Assembly: GCF_014201375.1 (NCBI RefSeq)
Contig: NZ_JACHDZ010000006.1
Span: 186,001 to 250,000 of the forward strand
Length of the DNA: 64,000 bases
Source: Tunturiibacter empetritectus
Lineage (GTDB): Bacteria; Acidobacteriota; Terriglobia; Terriglobales; Acidobacteriaceae
Direction: 5' to 3'
Made by a program: the position numbers and the translations under genes. Positions 31,430 to 40,071 of this stretch are shown in pieces. The notes under the pieces were generated by a model that worked only from the letters and a program-made list of their open reading frames with translations, searched no databases and was not told the origin of the DNA. Every line of letters begins with the position of its first letter. Within the stretch, counting starts at the first letter, position 1.

Positions 31430-33361
31430 CTATTCTGCGCTCGGTACCGTAGGTGCTTCGCTGGCGGGAGTCGCGGGCTTGGCAGGCTCAGGTGTCGCTG
31501 CGATGCGGATGTTGTTGTCGCGCTTGCGCTGCTTGTTCACATACGCGTCGATGATCTGGGAAGCAAGTTTGGCCGAGTTATTGCCCCAGTTGCCGTGCTC
31601 CCAGAGAACGGCAACCACGATGTCCGGATTGCGTCGCGGAGCCATGCCGACGAACCAGGCGTTCGGCTCGGTGTTATGGCCTTTGTTGGTCTTGGCAAGA
31701 GCATCATGACCGATGACCTGAGCAGTCCCGGTCTTACCTGCGAAGTCGACACCTTCAAGATGCGCAGCGTAAGCAGTCCCGATAGGACTGCTGGTCACGT
31801 TCGCCATAGCGTCGGTGATCAGCTGCCAGTTCTCTGTGGTCAGCGGAATGGTCGCATCGCCCGAGCCGGGGAAGGACTCCTGAATCGCCTGCTGCATCTC
31901 CGGCGGAACTTCATCGGCGAAGATCACGTGGGGACGACGGAAGACTCCACCCGATGCAATGCCACTCAGCGCTCGCGCAAGTTGCATCGGTGTCGCAGTG
32001 ACGGCACCCTGACCGATACCGACCGAGATGGTCTCGCCCGCGAACCACTTGTCATGCTGCGTCTTCAGCTTCCAAGCCGTAGAAGGCATCGTCCCGGTGA
32101 CCTCATCGGGCAGATCGATGCCGGTCCTCTGCCCCAGGCCAACGGAGGTCGCATACTTCGCGATCGTATCGATGCCAAGACGATTGGCTAGGGTGTAATA
32201 GAAGGTGTCGCAGGAGTACGGAATCGCGTTGTTGATATCGACCGCGCCGTGATGTTTATCGCAGGCATAGAAGTGGCCGTAAAACTCCGCGCCGCCGTTG
32301 CAGCTTACATGCATCGTCTGAGCGACATTCTCCTGCAGACCCGCGACCGACATGATGATCTTGAAGGTACTGCCCGGAGCGAGCTGCGCCTGGAGGCTCT
32401 TATTAAGCAGCGGGTGATCCGGATTATTGATGATCTCGTTCCAGTAGTTTTTGGTGAGGCGGACGGAGAACTGGTTGGGATCGTAGGTTGGGCGCGACAC
32501 CATCGCAAGAATCTCACCGGTGTGAGGGTCCATCGCGACGATGGCGCCGTTCTTGCCATCGAGAGCTTTTTCGGCAGCGATCTGGAGGTCGAGATCGATG
32601 GTGAGCTTCAGGTCTTTGCCGGGAATGGCGAGCTCTTGCCCGAGGTGTCCAAGTTCTTTGCCGTGGCTGTTCACGATGACGTCGCGGCTGCCGTCTTTCC
32701 CGCGAAGCAGTGCGTCATAGGTCTGCTCCACGCCAGAGCGCCCGACGACATCACCGGGAGAATAAAACGCGTAGCGCGGATCATCAAGCATCTGCTCGGA
32801 AACTTCACCCACGTACCCGACAAGGTGAGCGGCGAATCCGTCCCGAGGATAGAGACGGCGTTGCTCATCGAGGGTCTCAAGCTCGGGGAGCTCATCGCGA
32901 TGTGCAGCGATGAAGGCCTGCTCGTCAGGCGAGATATCCTGCTTCAGCGGAATAGGCTGATACTTCGGCGCGATCTGGTAGCGGCGCAGCGTGGCCTGAA
33001 TCTGCTCAATAGGAATATGGAGGCCCTGCGAGATCAGAGGCAGATCGACATCAAGATCTTTGACCTGCTCGCGCAGCAGGTAGCAGGAGACCGAAGGGTA
33101 GTTGTCAACGAGAAGCCTGCCCTCCCGATCAAAGAGTCGGCCACGCGGAGCGAGGATAGGAACCTTGCGAATTCGATTAGCTTCGGCGAGCGCGCGGAAG
33201 TTGTCCGCTCCAAGAACCTGCAAGCGCCAGAGACCCGTGATCAGCACAATCAGAATGCCCGCGACAATATATTGGGCCGCATGAAGCTTTCCCGCAGAGA
33301 CCTTCTCAGCCCTTCCATTGGGGCCGACGTCGTTCGGGTCGATATGGTGGCTCATTTGCAT
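31430..33361 (-). CDS. mrdA: Penicillin-binding protein 2 (elongation transpeptidase)
   Basis: A 643-residue class B PBP. After a short cytoplasmic segment comes one helix (AAQYIVAGILIVLITGLWRLQVLG), the pedestal domain (RIRKVPILAPRGRLFDREGRLLVDN), then the transpeptidase domain with the active-site tetrad APGSTFKI (SxxK), YSCDTFYYT (SxN-like) and AGKTGTAQ (KTG). It crosslinks peptidoglycan in the elongasome with RodA and MreBCD. The C-terminal 30 residues are Pro/Ala-rich. ATG at 33361 or 33355 both fit. It lies between mreD and rodA, the standard elongation operon order. Confidence 0.97.
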   Translation of the reverse strand: MQMSHHIDPNDVGPNGRAEKVSAGKLHAAQYIVAGILIVLITGLWRLQVLGADNFRALAEANRIRKVPILAPRGRLFDREGRLLVDNYPSVSCYLLREQVKDLDVDLPLISQGLHIPIEQIQATLRRYQIAPKYQPIPLKQDISPDEQAFIAAHRDELPELETLDEQRRLYPRDGFAAHLVGYVGEVSEQMLDDPRYAFYSPGDVVGRSGVEQTYDALLRGKDGSRDVIVNSHGKELGHLGQELAIPGKDLKLTIDLDLQIAAEKALDGKNGAIVAMDPHTGEILAMVSRPTYDPNQFSVRLTKNYWNEIINNPDHPLLNKSLQAQLAPGSTFKIIMSVAGLQENVAQTMHVSCNGGAEFYGHFYACDKHHGAVDINNAIPYSCDTFYYTLANRLGIDTIAKYATSVGLGQRTGIDLPDEVTGTMPSTAWKLKTQHDKWFAGETISVGIGQGAVTATPMQLARALSGIASGGVFRRPHVIFADEVPPEMQQAIQESFPGSGDATIPLTTENWQLITDAMANVTSSPIGTAYAAHLEGVDFAGKTGTAQVIGHDALAKTNKGHNTEPNAWFVGMAPRRNPDIVVAVLWEHGNWGNNSAKLASQIIDAYVNKQRKRDNNIRIAATPEPAKPATPASEAPTVPSAE

Positions 33362-33448
33362 GGCTGATCTCAGTTTACGGCTGCAGTTGACTATCCGTGT
33401 CTACCACTGTTGTGTCGTAGGTACCGTTTAGACGGCCGAAAGTAGCGT

Positions 33449-33973
33449 TCATTCGTTGCGCTTGGTGTTATCCAGCAGAAAAAAGATGGGAATGGCGACA
33501 AAGGTGTTGATCGCGGCACGGATAAACTCGTGGCCCCAATAGATGTGAAAGTTGGTCAGTCCAAGCAGACGGCGGTTGATGAGAAAGAGCAGGAAGCTAT
33601 TGATAAGAAAGAAGCCGAAGTTGATAAGAATACGCGTCGTAAGGTTTTCGACGTCAACCTGAATGCCGATACTGGCCGCGATGTAGCCGATAACGGACTT
33701 CGCCATACCGTTGACCCCGATCGGCTGTGCGGTCAGGGCGTCCTGAAGAAGTCCGATGGCAGCACCGGTGAGAGTTCCCGCGACAGGATTACGGCGCGAA
33801 ACGGCAAAGAAGATGGTCACAATCAGGGGCAGATCGAGGATGGCAAGCCGTGGAAAGGGCCGGGGAAGCAGCGCCTGCAGAAGGATCGCCCCCAGCGGAA
33901 CCAGCAACGCGACTGCGGAGGGAAAGCTGTGCTGCTCTAGCTCTCGGCGGGATGTAAAGCTGCGGGTAGCCAT
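33449..33973 (-). CDS. mreD: Rod-shape-determining membrane protein MreD
   Basis: A 174-residue protein with about five transmembrane helices. Typical segments are VALLVPLGAILLQALLPRPFPRLAILDLPLIVTIFFAVSRRNPVAGTLTGAAIGLLQDALTAQPIGVNGMAKSVIGYIAASIGIQVD, with the conserved QD and GVNG motifs. MreD bridges MreC to the elongation synthases in the inner membrane. It starts 18 bp after the mreC stop and precedes mrdA by 87 bp. Confidence 0.95.
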   Translation of the reverse strand: MATRSFTSRRELEQHSFPSAVALLVPLGAILLQALLPRPFPRLAILDLPLIVTIFFAVSRRNPVAGTLTGAAIGLLQDALTAQPIGVNGMAKSVIGYIAASIGIQVDVENLTTRILINFGFFLINSFLLFLINRRLLGLTNFHIYWGHEFIRAAINTFVAIPIFFLLDNTKRNE

Positions 33974-33991
33974 GGTGTTTTTAGCAGACTG

Positions 33992-35302
33992 CTACGGCTG
34001 AGGGTTAGGGGACTGGGTCGGGGGCTGAGCCGAGTCCGGTGGAGGCTGAGATTTGCGAGGCCTCGGCTGTGCGGGCTTCGGTGTCGCTGGTTGAGTCGTT
34101 GCGTCCGGAGTCGGGGTCTGAGGCACAACCGGATTGGCCGCCTCAGGAGCCCCGGGTCTGAGATTGACCGCCGGCGGCGTCGCTCCCGGCGAATAACGAT
34201 CAGAGTGGAGGGTCGGAAGCGGCTTCGGAACCACGCTGACGGGCGGAGTCTTGGCGGCGGGTGTTGCCGAGGCTCCCGTCTTGGTGGTGTCGTCGTCGCC
34301 CTCATGAATGCTGGGCAGCCGGTCGGCCACAATCTGAGCCGCCGACCGCGCAGCAGCTTCAGCGGCCTGCTGGTCTGCGAGCTGTTTGGCAGTGGCCTGG
34401 GCCTCGGCGGTCGCGGCTCCCGCGGCCAGATCCTTCTGGGCCGCCGCGGGCAGCGTGGTCTGTGTCCCGGTGATGACCAAAACCTCCTCAAGCTGATTCA
34501 AATTTGCCGCGGGGCGAAGCTGGATGAGCGTGTAAGGCTGGTGATCCGGGTCGACCTTGATCGACTCGATGGTGCCGACGGGAAGCCCGCGCGGGTAGAC
34601 CTGGTCGCCGCCGGAGCTGAGCACCTGCTCGCCGGGCTTGATGCGATCGTCCGGAGTCAGATTGTTGATGAGAATCTGACCGGTCGTGCTGCCGCGAAGA
34701 ATCGCACGAATCCGAGTGGTAGCCAGCAGCACGCCCGCCCCCGAGGTCTGGTCGTTGATCAGCAGCACCTGCGACGTGTGCGGGAAGACATCGCGGATCT
34801 TGCCGACGATGCCGTCCGGAGTAATCACCGCCTGATCCGCCTTCAGACCATCCTTCGCGCCTTTATCTATATAAACCACGCGAGAGAGATCGTTCCCACT
34901 CGTCCCGATCACCTGCGCTGCAACCGTAGTCGATACGTAGTGCTGCTGAAAGTCCAGCATGGCCTGTAGCCGATGCCCCTGCATGGCGTCTTCAGCGAAG
35001 GAGGCCTGCTCCAGCCGAAGCCGCGCGATCTGCTCCTGAAGGTCGTGATTCTCCTGCCGGGTGTGGCGAAGATCCACGTAGTTCGACCAGCCGTGACGGA
35101 AGGTATAACCGATCCCATGAAAAAATCGCTCAAACGGAGTCACGACCGAGACCGCCCAGTAGCGAATAAGCGTAACCTTGCTGCTGTCGGGAGCGCCCGA
35201 TTCGACAGGGCGGCGAACCTGCACCGCAAGACCGATCGTCTGGGCCAGCAGAATCGCCACCAGCACCAGAACGTTTTTAAAGCGTGTGAAGAAAGATTCC
35301 AT
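33992..35302 (-). CDS. mreC: Rod-shape-determining protein MreC with a long Pro-rich extension
   Basis: A 436-residue protein. A membrane anchor near the N-terminus (FKNVLVLVAILLAQTIGLAVQ) is followed by a coiled coil (DLRHTRQENHDLQEQIARLRLEQASFAEDAM) and the periplasmic beta-barrel domains with ARVIGTSGNDLSRVVYIDKGAKDGLKADQAVITPDGIVGKI-like sequence (here AAQVIGTSGNDLSRVVYID), ILINNLTPDDRIKPGEQVLSSGGDQVYPRGLPVGTIES. From about residue 280 it continues for over 150 residues of Ala/Pro/Thr-rich disordered sequence ending in SQPPPDSAQPPTQSPNPQP, much longer than usual MreC. It organises the elongasome. mreB is not adjacent but 10 kb away. It is divergent from the cytochrome P460 gene. Confidence 0.95.
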   Translation of the reverse strand: MESFFTRFKNVLVLVAILLAQTIGLAVQVRRPVESGAPDSSKVTLIRYWAVSVVTPFERFFHGIGYTFRHGWSNYVDLRHTRQENHDLQEQIARLRLEQASFAEDAMQGHRLQAMLDFQQHYVSTTVAAQVIGTSGNDLSRVVYIDKGAKDGLKADQAVITPDGIVGKIRDVFPHTSQVLLINDQTSGAGVLLATTRIRAILRGSTTGQILINNLTPDDRIKPGEQVLSSGGDQVYPRGLPVGTIESIKVDPDHQPYTLIQLRPAANLNQLEEVLVITGTQTTLPAAAQKDLAAGAATAEAQATAKQLADQQAAEAAARSAAQIVADRLPSIHEGDDDTTKTGASATPAAKTPPVSVVPKPLPTLHSDRYSPGATPPAVNLRPGAPEAANPVVPQTPTPDATTQPATPKPAQPRPRKSQPPPDSAQPPTQSPNPQP

Positions 35303-35464
35303 GCGCTAGCACTGATTATCCGCGAAGTTGAGCGCAGACGGAGGTGGCGTGCTGGATGCGGAGACCAACTTTTTCTCTCTTCCCCTTTCTTTCTTCCCTG
35401 TTGAACGAAATTCCCCGCCAGACCGTACTCACGTGAGACCCTGAATCCGATGACGAGGTAATCC

Positions 35465-36079
35465 ATGCTGCGTTCCGCGCTCCTTCTGCTCCTGGTCGCG
35501 CTCCTGCCACAACAAGAGAACGTCCGGTCCTACCCTGATACCGCCGAGGGAGTTGGCCTCAGCTACACGACGGACGGCCAGTTCAAGATGCCCGAGCACT
35601 ATCGCGAGTGGGTCTTCCTCACCTCCGGCGTCGACATGAGCTACAGCCCCAAAGCCTCTATGATGGGCCATTCCATGTTCGACAACGTCTTCGTCAACCC
35701 CAGCTCCTATCGAGCCTTCCTCCAGACCGGAACCTGGCCCGACAAGACCACGCTCGTGCTCGAGATTCGCGGCGCCGAGGGTGCCAGTTCGATCAACAAG
35801 AACGGCCACACGCAATCCCCGGAGATCATGGGCATCGAGGTCCACGTCAAGGACGCGAGGCTCGAAGGCGGCTGGGGATTCTTCGAGTTCGACGCCCCCA
35901 AAGGCACCGCCAAAGTCGTGAAGCGCCCCGCCTCCTGTTACGAATGCCACGAGAGTCACGCCGCCGTAGACACGACATTCGTCCAGTTCTACCCAACGCT
36001 CCTGGCACTAGCAAAGACGAAAGGCACGTTGAGCCCGGCCTACCTCAAAGAGATCGACACACCACCAACAGAAAAGTAA
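35465..36079 (+). CDS. Cytochrome P460-family periplasmic haem protein
   Basis: A 204-residue protein with a signal peptide (LRSALLLLLVALLP) and the P460 pattern: YREWVFLTSGVDMSYSP, FDNVFVNPSSYRAFLQTGTWPDKTTLVLEIR, and the C-terminal haem c motif CYECH in RPASCYECHESHAAVDTTFVQFYPTLL. Cytochromes P460 and c'-beta bind nitrogen oxides, hydroxylamine or NO in other bacteria. The crosslinking Lys of true P460 cannot be placed with certainty here. Its role may be detoxification of reactive nitrogen species. The gene stands alone, divergent from mreC and convergent with the esterase gene. Confidence 0.85.
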   Translation: MLRSALLLLLVALLPQQENVRSYPDTAEGVGLSYTTDGQFKMPEHYREWVFLTSGVDMSYSPKASMMGHSMFDNVFVNPSSYRAFLQTGTWPDKTTLVLEIRGAEGASSINKNGHTQSPEIMGIEVHVKDARLEGGWGFFEFDAPKGTAKVVKRPASCYECHESHAAVDTTFVQFYPTLLALAKTKGTLSPAYLKEIDTPPTEK

Positions 36080-36094
36080 CCCGAAGCAGCGACG

Positions 36095-37255
36095 CTACTT
36101 CGGCTGAAACAGCAGCGGAGCAAACTGGCTCAAATTATCCCGCCACACCATCCACGTGTGGTAGCCAGGAGTTTCAATCTGCTTGACCGGCATCTTCTTG
36201 CTCTTGAGAAACTCCACCAGCCTGCGGTTCGGCTCGATCAGCGAATCCTCCGTCCCGCACGCAACCCACAGCAGGCGAAGATCCGCCGTCTTAGGGTCGA
36301 GCGCAGCCAGTCTGTTCTCGTAGTTCAAATTATGAACAGCCGAGCTGAATCCCCCCACCCACGCGAACTTATCCGTATGCGAGAGCCCAATCGAGAGGCT
36401 TTCAAGCCCTCCCATGGACAGCCCGACGATAGCGCGGTCATTGCGATCCTTCGAGACGTGATACTCCGCTTCAACACGCGGAAGAACCTCCGTAAGCAGC
36501 GCCTTGGTAAAGAGATCCGTGTTGCGATCAATGGCCGCCGGGTCCTCCCACACATGAAACTGGTGCAGGAAGGACATATCACCATAGCCCAGCGGCATCA
36601 CCACCACCATCGGTTTGATCTTGCCCTGTGCCAGCAGATTGTCGAGCATCAGATCGGCGCGGCCCACCGCAGTCCAGCCCGAATCCGAATCGCTCCATCC
36701 GTGCAGCAGATAGAGCACCGGATACGGCTGCGAAGCCTTAGGATCGTAGCCCGGCGGAGTGTACACGTAGTAGCGGCTCTGATTTTGCGGCAGCCCCAGA
36801 ACAATATTCGTCGTGTAGTTGTAGTGGTGCAGCACGCCGTGCGGAACGTCGGCCACCTCCCACAGCTGCGGCGTATCGCCAGGCACCGTCAGCTCATTCG
36901 CAACATCCACCAGGTTGATCGTCGTATCCGGATTGGCAGGGTCCAGCCGGAAGTCGCCGTCCGCCTCGAAGTGATACCCATAGATCTCGGGCGGCAGGGA
37001 CGGCGTAGTCACCGTCCAGATGCCAGCCTGATCCTTCTTCATCGGCAACTTCTTCGGCAGCCCGCCCACGACCAGCTCCACCTTGCCAGCCGCCGCATCC
37101 TTATAGGCGAAGGTCACCGTCCGGTCGGAGTGAATCTCAATCGAAGAGAACGGTTTGAGGGCTTGAGCCGACAGAAAAAGCGGCGCGGTGACAGAAGATA
37201 ACAGGGCTAGACCTCGAGCGAATCTGCGAGCAGTCCGCAGTTTGGTGACTTTCAT
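36095..37255 (-). CDS. Secreted alpha/beta-hydrolase esterase with N-terminal E-set domain
   Basis: A 386-residue protein from ATG 37255. A signal peptide (GLALLSSVTAPLFLSAQ) is followed by an immunoglobulin-like E-set/CBM48-like domain (IEIHSDRTVTFAYKDAAAGKVELVVGG, WTVTTPSLPPEIYGYHFEADG) and then an esterase D/feruloyl-esterase-like domain: PVLYLLHGWSDSDSGWT, the nucleophile elbow AIVGLSMGGLESLSIG, CGTEDSL with the acidic residue, and GYHTWMVWRDNL with the catalytic His. Such enzymes remove acetyl or feruloyl groups from plant polysaccharides, fitting a soil saprotroph; the actual ester is not known. The longer open frame upstream to 37834 is antisense to era and is not real. Confidence 0.9.
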   Translation of the reverse strand: MKVTKLRTARRFARGLALLSSVTAPLFLSAQALKPFSSIEIHSDRTVTFAYKDAAAGKVELVVGGLPKKLPMKKDQAGIWTVTTPSLPPEIYGYHFEADGDFRLDPANPDTTINLVDVANELTVPGDTPQLWEVADVPHGVLHHYNYTTNIVLGLPQNQSRYYVYTPPGYDPKASQPYPVLYLLHGWSDSDSGWTAVGRADLMLDNLLAQGKIKPMVVVMPLGYGDMSFLHQFHVWEDPAAIDRNTDLFTKALLTEVLPRVEAEYHVSKDRNDRAIVGLSMGGLESLSIGLSHTDKFAWVGGFSSAVHNLNYENRLAALDPKTADLRLLWVACGTEDSLIEPNRRLVEFLKSKKMPVKQIETPGYHTWMVWRDNLSQFAPLLFQPK

Positions 37256-37315
37256 ACGAGCCAGTTTAGCCGACGTTTGCGAATTACGGCACCGCAACAG
37301 CGCATAATAAAGAGA

Positions 37316-38362
37316 ATGGCCTTTCGCTCCGGTTTCGTCTCCATCATCGGCCGCCCCAACGCGGGCAAATCCACCCTGCTCAACGCCCTGCTCGGGCAGA
37401 AGCTGGCCATCGTCACGCATAAACCGCAGACGACGCGCACACGCATCCACGGCGTGCTCGAAGTTCCCTTGAAAAAGAAGGCTAAAGGCGAGCCCGGCCA
37501 TCCAGCCGCGCAGGTGGTTCTGGTTGACACACCCGGCATCCACAAGCCAGACACGCAGCTCGACCGTCGCATGATGCAGGAGGTTCACGATGCGCTGGAG
37601 TCGCGCGACGCCGTGCTGTTCATCGTCGACGTGACCCACCGCCTGCCAAAGGTCCCGGGAGAGAAAGACAGCGGAAAAGCTACAGGCCGCATGGGCATGT
37701 CTGCCGCCGAAGACGACTTCGCCCTCTCGCTGATCAAGAAATTGGAGTGCCCCGTCATCCTCGTCCTCAACAAGATGGACGCGATCCCCAAGAAAGACCT
37801 GCTCCCGCTCATCGCGCACTGGTCCACACTGCATCCGTTCGCCGACGTAATCCCCATCTCAGCCCGCAAGAAGGATGGCCTCGATCTGCTTCTGGAAAAG
37901 GTCGTCGGCCAGCTCAAAGAGGGCCAGCGCTACTTCCCCAAGCATCAACTCACCGACCAGCCCGAACGCTTCCTCGTCGCCGAACTCATCCGCGAAAAGA
38001 TTCTCATGCTCACCGGCGAAGAGGTTCCCTACGCCACCGCGGTCGTCATCGAAAAGTTCGAAGAGCCCGCATCCATGAAGAAGATGAAGGACGGCAAACT
38101 GCCCGTGACGAAGATCTCAGCCGCGATCTTCTGCGAGCGCACTGGCCAGAAGGCAATCCTCATCGGCAAGCAGGGCGAGATGCTGAAGCGCATCGGCACC
38201 GCAGCCCGCAAAGACATCGAACCACTCCTCGGCACCCGCGTCTTTCTTGAACTCTTCGTCAAGGTGCAGGAAGAATGGCGCTCCAGCCGCGGCTTCGTCG
38301 AAGAACTCGACTGGCGCCGTCAGTTGGAGTTGATTGCGGAAAAACAGCAGACGGAAGAGTGA
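37316..38362 (+). CDS. era: GTPase Era
   Basis: A 348-residue protein. GTPase motifs: G1 GRPNAGKST (12-20), G2 around KPQTTRTRIHG, G3 DTPGIHKP, G4 NKMD and G5 SARKKDG. The C-terminal KH domain contains EVPYATAVVIEKFEE, AAIFCERTGQKAILIGKQGEMLKRIGTAARKDIEPLLGTRVFLELFVKV. Era binds the 3' end of 16S rRNA during 30S maturation. It is some 40 residues longer than usual because of an insert between G3 and G4 (LPKVPGEKDSGKATGRMGMSAAEDD). ATG 37316 follows AAAGAGA. It is divergent from the esterase and followed at once by a small gene. Confidence 0.97.
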   Translation: MAFRSGFVSIIGRPNAGKSTLLNALLGQKLAIVTHKPQTTRTRIHGVLEVPLKKKAKGEPGHPAAQVVLVDTPGIHKPDTQLDRRMMQEVHDALESRDAVLFIVDVTHRLPKVPGEKDSGKATGRMGMSAAEDDFALSLIKKLECPVILVLNKMDAIPKKDLLPLIAHWSTLHPFADVIPISARKKDGLDLLLEKVVGQLKEGQRYFPKHQLTDQPERFLVAELIREKILMLTGEEVPYATAVVIEKFEEPASMKKMKDGKLPVTKISAAIFCERTGQKAILIGKQGEMLKRIGTAARKDIEPLLGTRVFLELFVKVQEEWRSSRGFVEELDWRRQLELIAEKQQTEE

Positions 38363-38363
38363 G

Positions 38364-38687
38364 ATGGGAGCCAGACGGCCAGCACTACCCAAGGTATCTG
38401 AGGAGATGCAGCGGCGGTCGACTCTGTTGATAGAAGAGGTGCGACGGTGGCCTGAGACAAGGATAGGCCGCATGTTTGGCATGATCAGCATCTATCGGGG
38501 CGATACGATCTTTGCCCTGCTTCCCGGCACAAGAGGGTTGGAGCTGCCGAACACAATCGCAACGAAACTGAACGAACCTGGACAGACTGAGCGTGAAAAG
38601 TGGCAAAGCTTCGCGGTCGAAGACGATGGCGAACTGGCAGCAGCCCTGAAACACCTGGAGAAAGCGTATCGCAAAGCAAGAAAGTAG
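38364..38687 (+). CDS. Small conserved-looking cytoplasmic protein
   Basis: A 107-residue protein starting two bases after the era stop, so translation is probably coupled. The sequence LLIEEVRRWPETRIGRMFGMISIYRGDTIFALLPGTRGLELPNTIATKLN, then KWQSFAVEDDGELAAALKHLEKAYRKARK, resembles the MmcQ/YjbR or TfoX N-terminal alpha/beta fold, where an MFG segment and a strand pair recur. The assignment is tentative. No catalytic residues are suggested. Confidence 0.65.
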   Translation: MGARRPALPKVSEEMQRRSTLLIEEVRRWPETRIGRMFGMISIYRGDTIFALLPGTRGLELPNTIATKLNEPGQTEREKWQSFAVEDDGELAAALKHLEKAYRKARK

Positions 38688-38700
38688 CTATTCAAAGTAG

Positions 38701-40071
38701 CTATTCTTTGACGCTGACGCCCAGCGCTTTCATCTTGCGGTAGAGATGGCTGCGTTCCAATCCAAGCCCCTCGGCAGCGCGACTGACATTGCCATGAAAC
38801 TCATCTAGCTTTTTCAGAATGTAGTCGCGTTCATACGCCTCACGCGCCTGCAGCAGGCTGGTGAATTCCTCGCGTCCATTGGCCTTGTTGGAGTCCTTGG
38901 CCGAATCACGATAGACCAGCATCGGCAGATGCTTGCGCTCGATGCGTTGTGTCTTCGGGTTAAGGATCAAGACGCGCTCAACAAGATTGCGCAGCTCACG
39001 CACATTGCCAGGCCAGTGGTATTGCTTCAAAGCAGCAAGCGCATCTTCAGTCATCTCAACGTGAGGACGGCCGTACTCCGCACCAAACTGCTGCAAAAAC
39101 TCTTTGACGAGCAGAGGAATATCTTCCTTGCGGTCGCGCAGAGGCGGAACAAAAAACGGAATGACATTCAGTCGATAGAACAGATCTTCACGAAAGTTGC
39201 CGCGAGCGATCTCCTCTTCAAGGTCCTTATTCGTAGCGGCGATCACGCGCACATCGACATGCACAGGATGCGATGCGCCGACCGGAAGAAAGCGCTGCTC
39301 ATCGAGCGCCCGCAAAACCTTGGCCTGCGTCTTCAGGCTCATGTCGCCCACCTCATCGAGGAAGAGCGTGCCTCCGTCCGCGCGCTCAAACGTGCCGCGC
39401 TTCTCAGTGGGGCCGCCCGGCACGGCACCGTGACGATAGCCGAAGAGTTCGCTCTCGATGTAATCCTCCGGGATCGCGGCGCAGTTGAGTTCCACAAATG
39501 GCCGGTCCTTGCGCAGACTCTCCGCATGCATGGCTCTGCCGACAAGCTCCTTCCCTGCCCCGGACTCCCCATAGATCAGCACGCGCCCGTTGGTAGGGGC
39601 CATCAGCTTGATCTGTTGGCGCAGCGCCTTCATCGGAACAGAGTTTCCCGTCACCGTTCCCTTCGCAAGCTGACGCGAGAACTCCTGGTTATCCTCACGC
39701 ATCTGCCGAGCCTTCATCGCATTCTTCAAGACGATCAGCGTGCGATCGAGCGAGAGAGGCTTCTCCAGAAAGTCGTACGCCCCAAGCTTGGTGGCGCGCA
39801 CCGCAGCTTCAATCGTGCCGTGGCCGCTGATGATGACGACCTCAGGAACGTTGCTCGCCTCCATCTGACGGATCTCCGTCAAAGTATCGAGGCCGTCGCG
39901 GTCCGGCAGCCATATATCGAGCAGAACAACATCGTAGGCAGCATCCCGAAGTAGCTCGAGGGCTTCACCCGCAGTAGCGGCAGTGGTGACGAGATAGTCC
40001 TCTTCACGAAGGATGCTTTCGAGCGACTCGCGAATCTCGGCTTCGTCGTCAACGATGAGTACGTGGTTCAT
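38701..40071 (-). CDS. NtrX-like response regulator with degenerate GAFTGA motif
   Basis: A 456-residue three-domain protein. The receiver domain (1-120) has the phospho-acceptor Asp52 in VVLLDIWLPD and Lys104 in FLEKP. The AAA+ domain (about 140-370) has Walker A GESGAGKE (168-175), Walker B LFLDE (236-240) and the arginine-rich ending WPGNVRELRNLVERV. The C-terminal Fis-type HTH is NVSRAAEGLGLERSHLYRKMKALGV. The loop that touches sigma-54, normally GAFTGA, reads GAVPGG (215-220), so activation of sigma-54 polymerase is doubtful. It overlaps the kinase gene by 4 bp and forms a two-component pair with it. Confidence 0.9.
   Translation of the reverse strand: MNHVLIVDDEAEIRESLESILREEDYLVTTAATAGEALELLRDAAYDVVLLDIWLPDRDGLDTLTEIRQMEASNVPEVVIISGHGTIEAAVRATKLGAYDFLEKPLSLDRTLIVLKNAMKARQMREDNQEFSRQLAKGTVTGNSVPMKALRQQIKLMAPTNGRVLIYGESGAGKELVGRAMHAESLRKDRPFVELNCAAIPEDYIESELFGYRHGAVPGGPTEKRGTFERADGGTLFLDEVGDMSLKTQAKVLRALDEQRFLPVGASHPVHVDVRVIAATNKDLEEEIARGNFREDLFYRLNVIPFFVPPLRDRKEDIPLLVKEFLQQFGAEYGRPHVEMTEDALAALKQYHWPGNVRELRNLVERVLILNPKTQRIERKHLPMLVYRDSAKDSNKANGREEFTSLLQAREAYERDYILKKLDEFHGNVSRAAEGLGLERSHLYRKMKALGVSVKE

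Noticed and set aside
37255..37834. N-terminal extension of the esterase gene
   Set aside because: The extension is antisense to era, which has strong motifs, and the esterase signal peptide begins at 37255.
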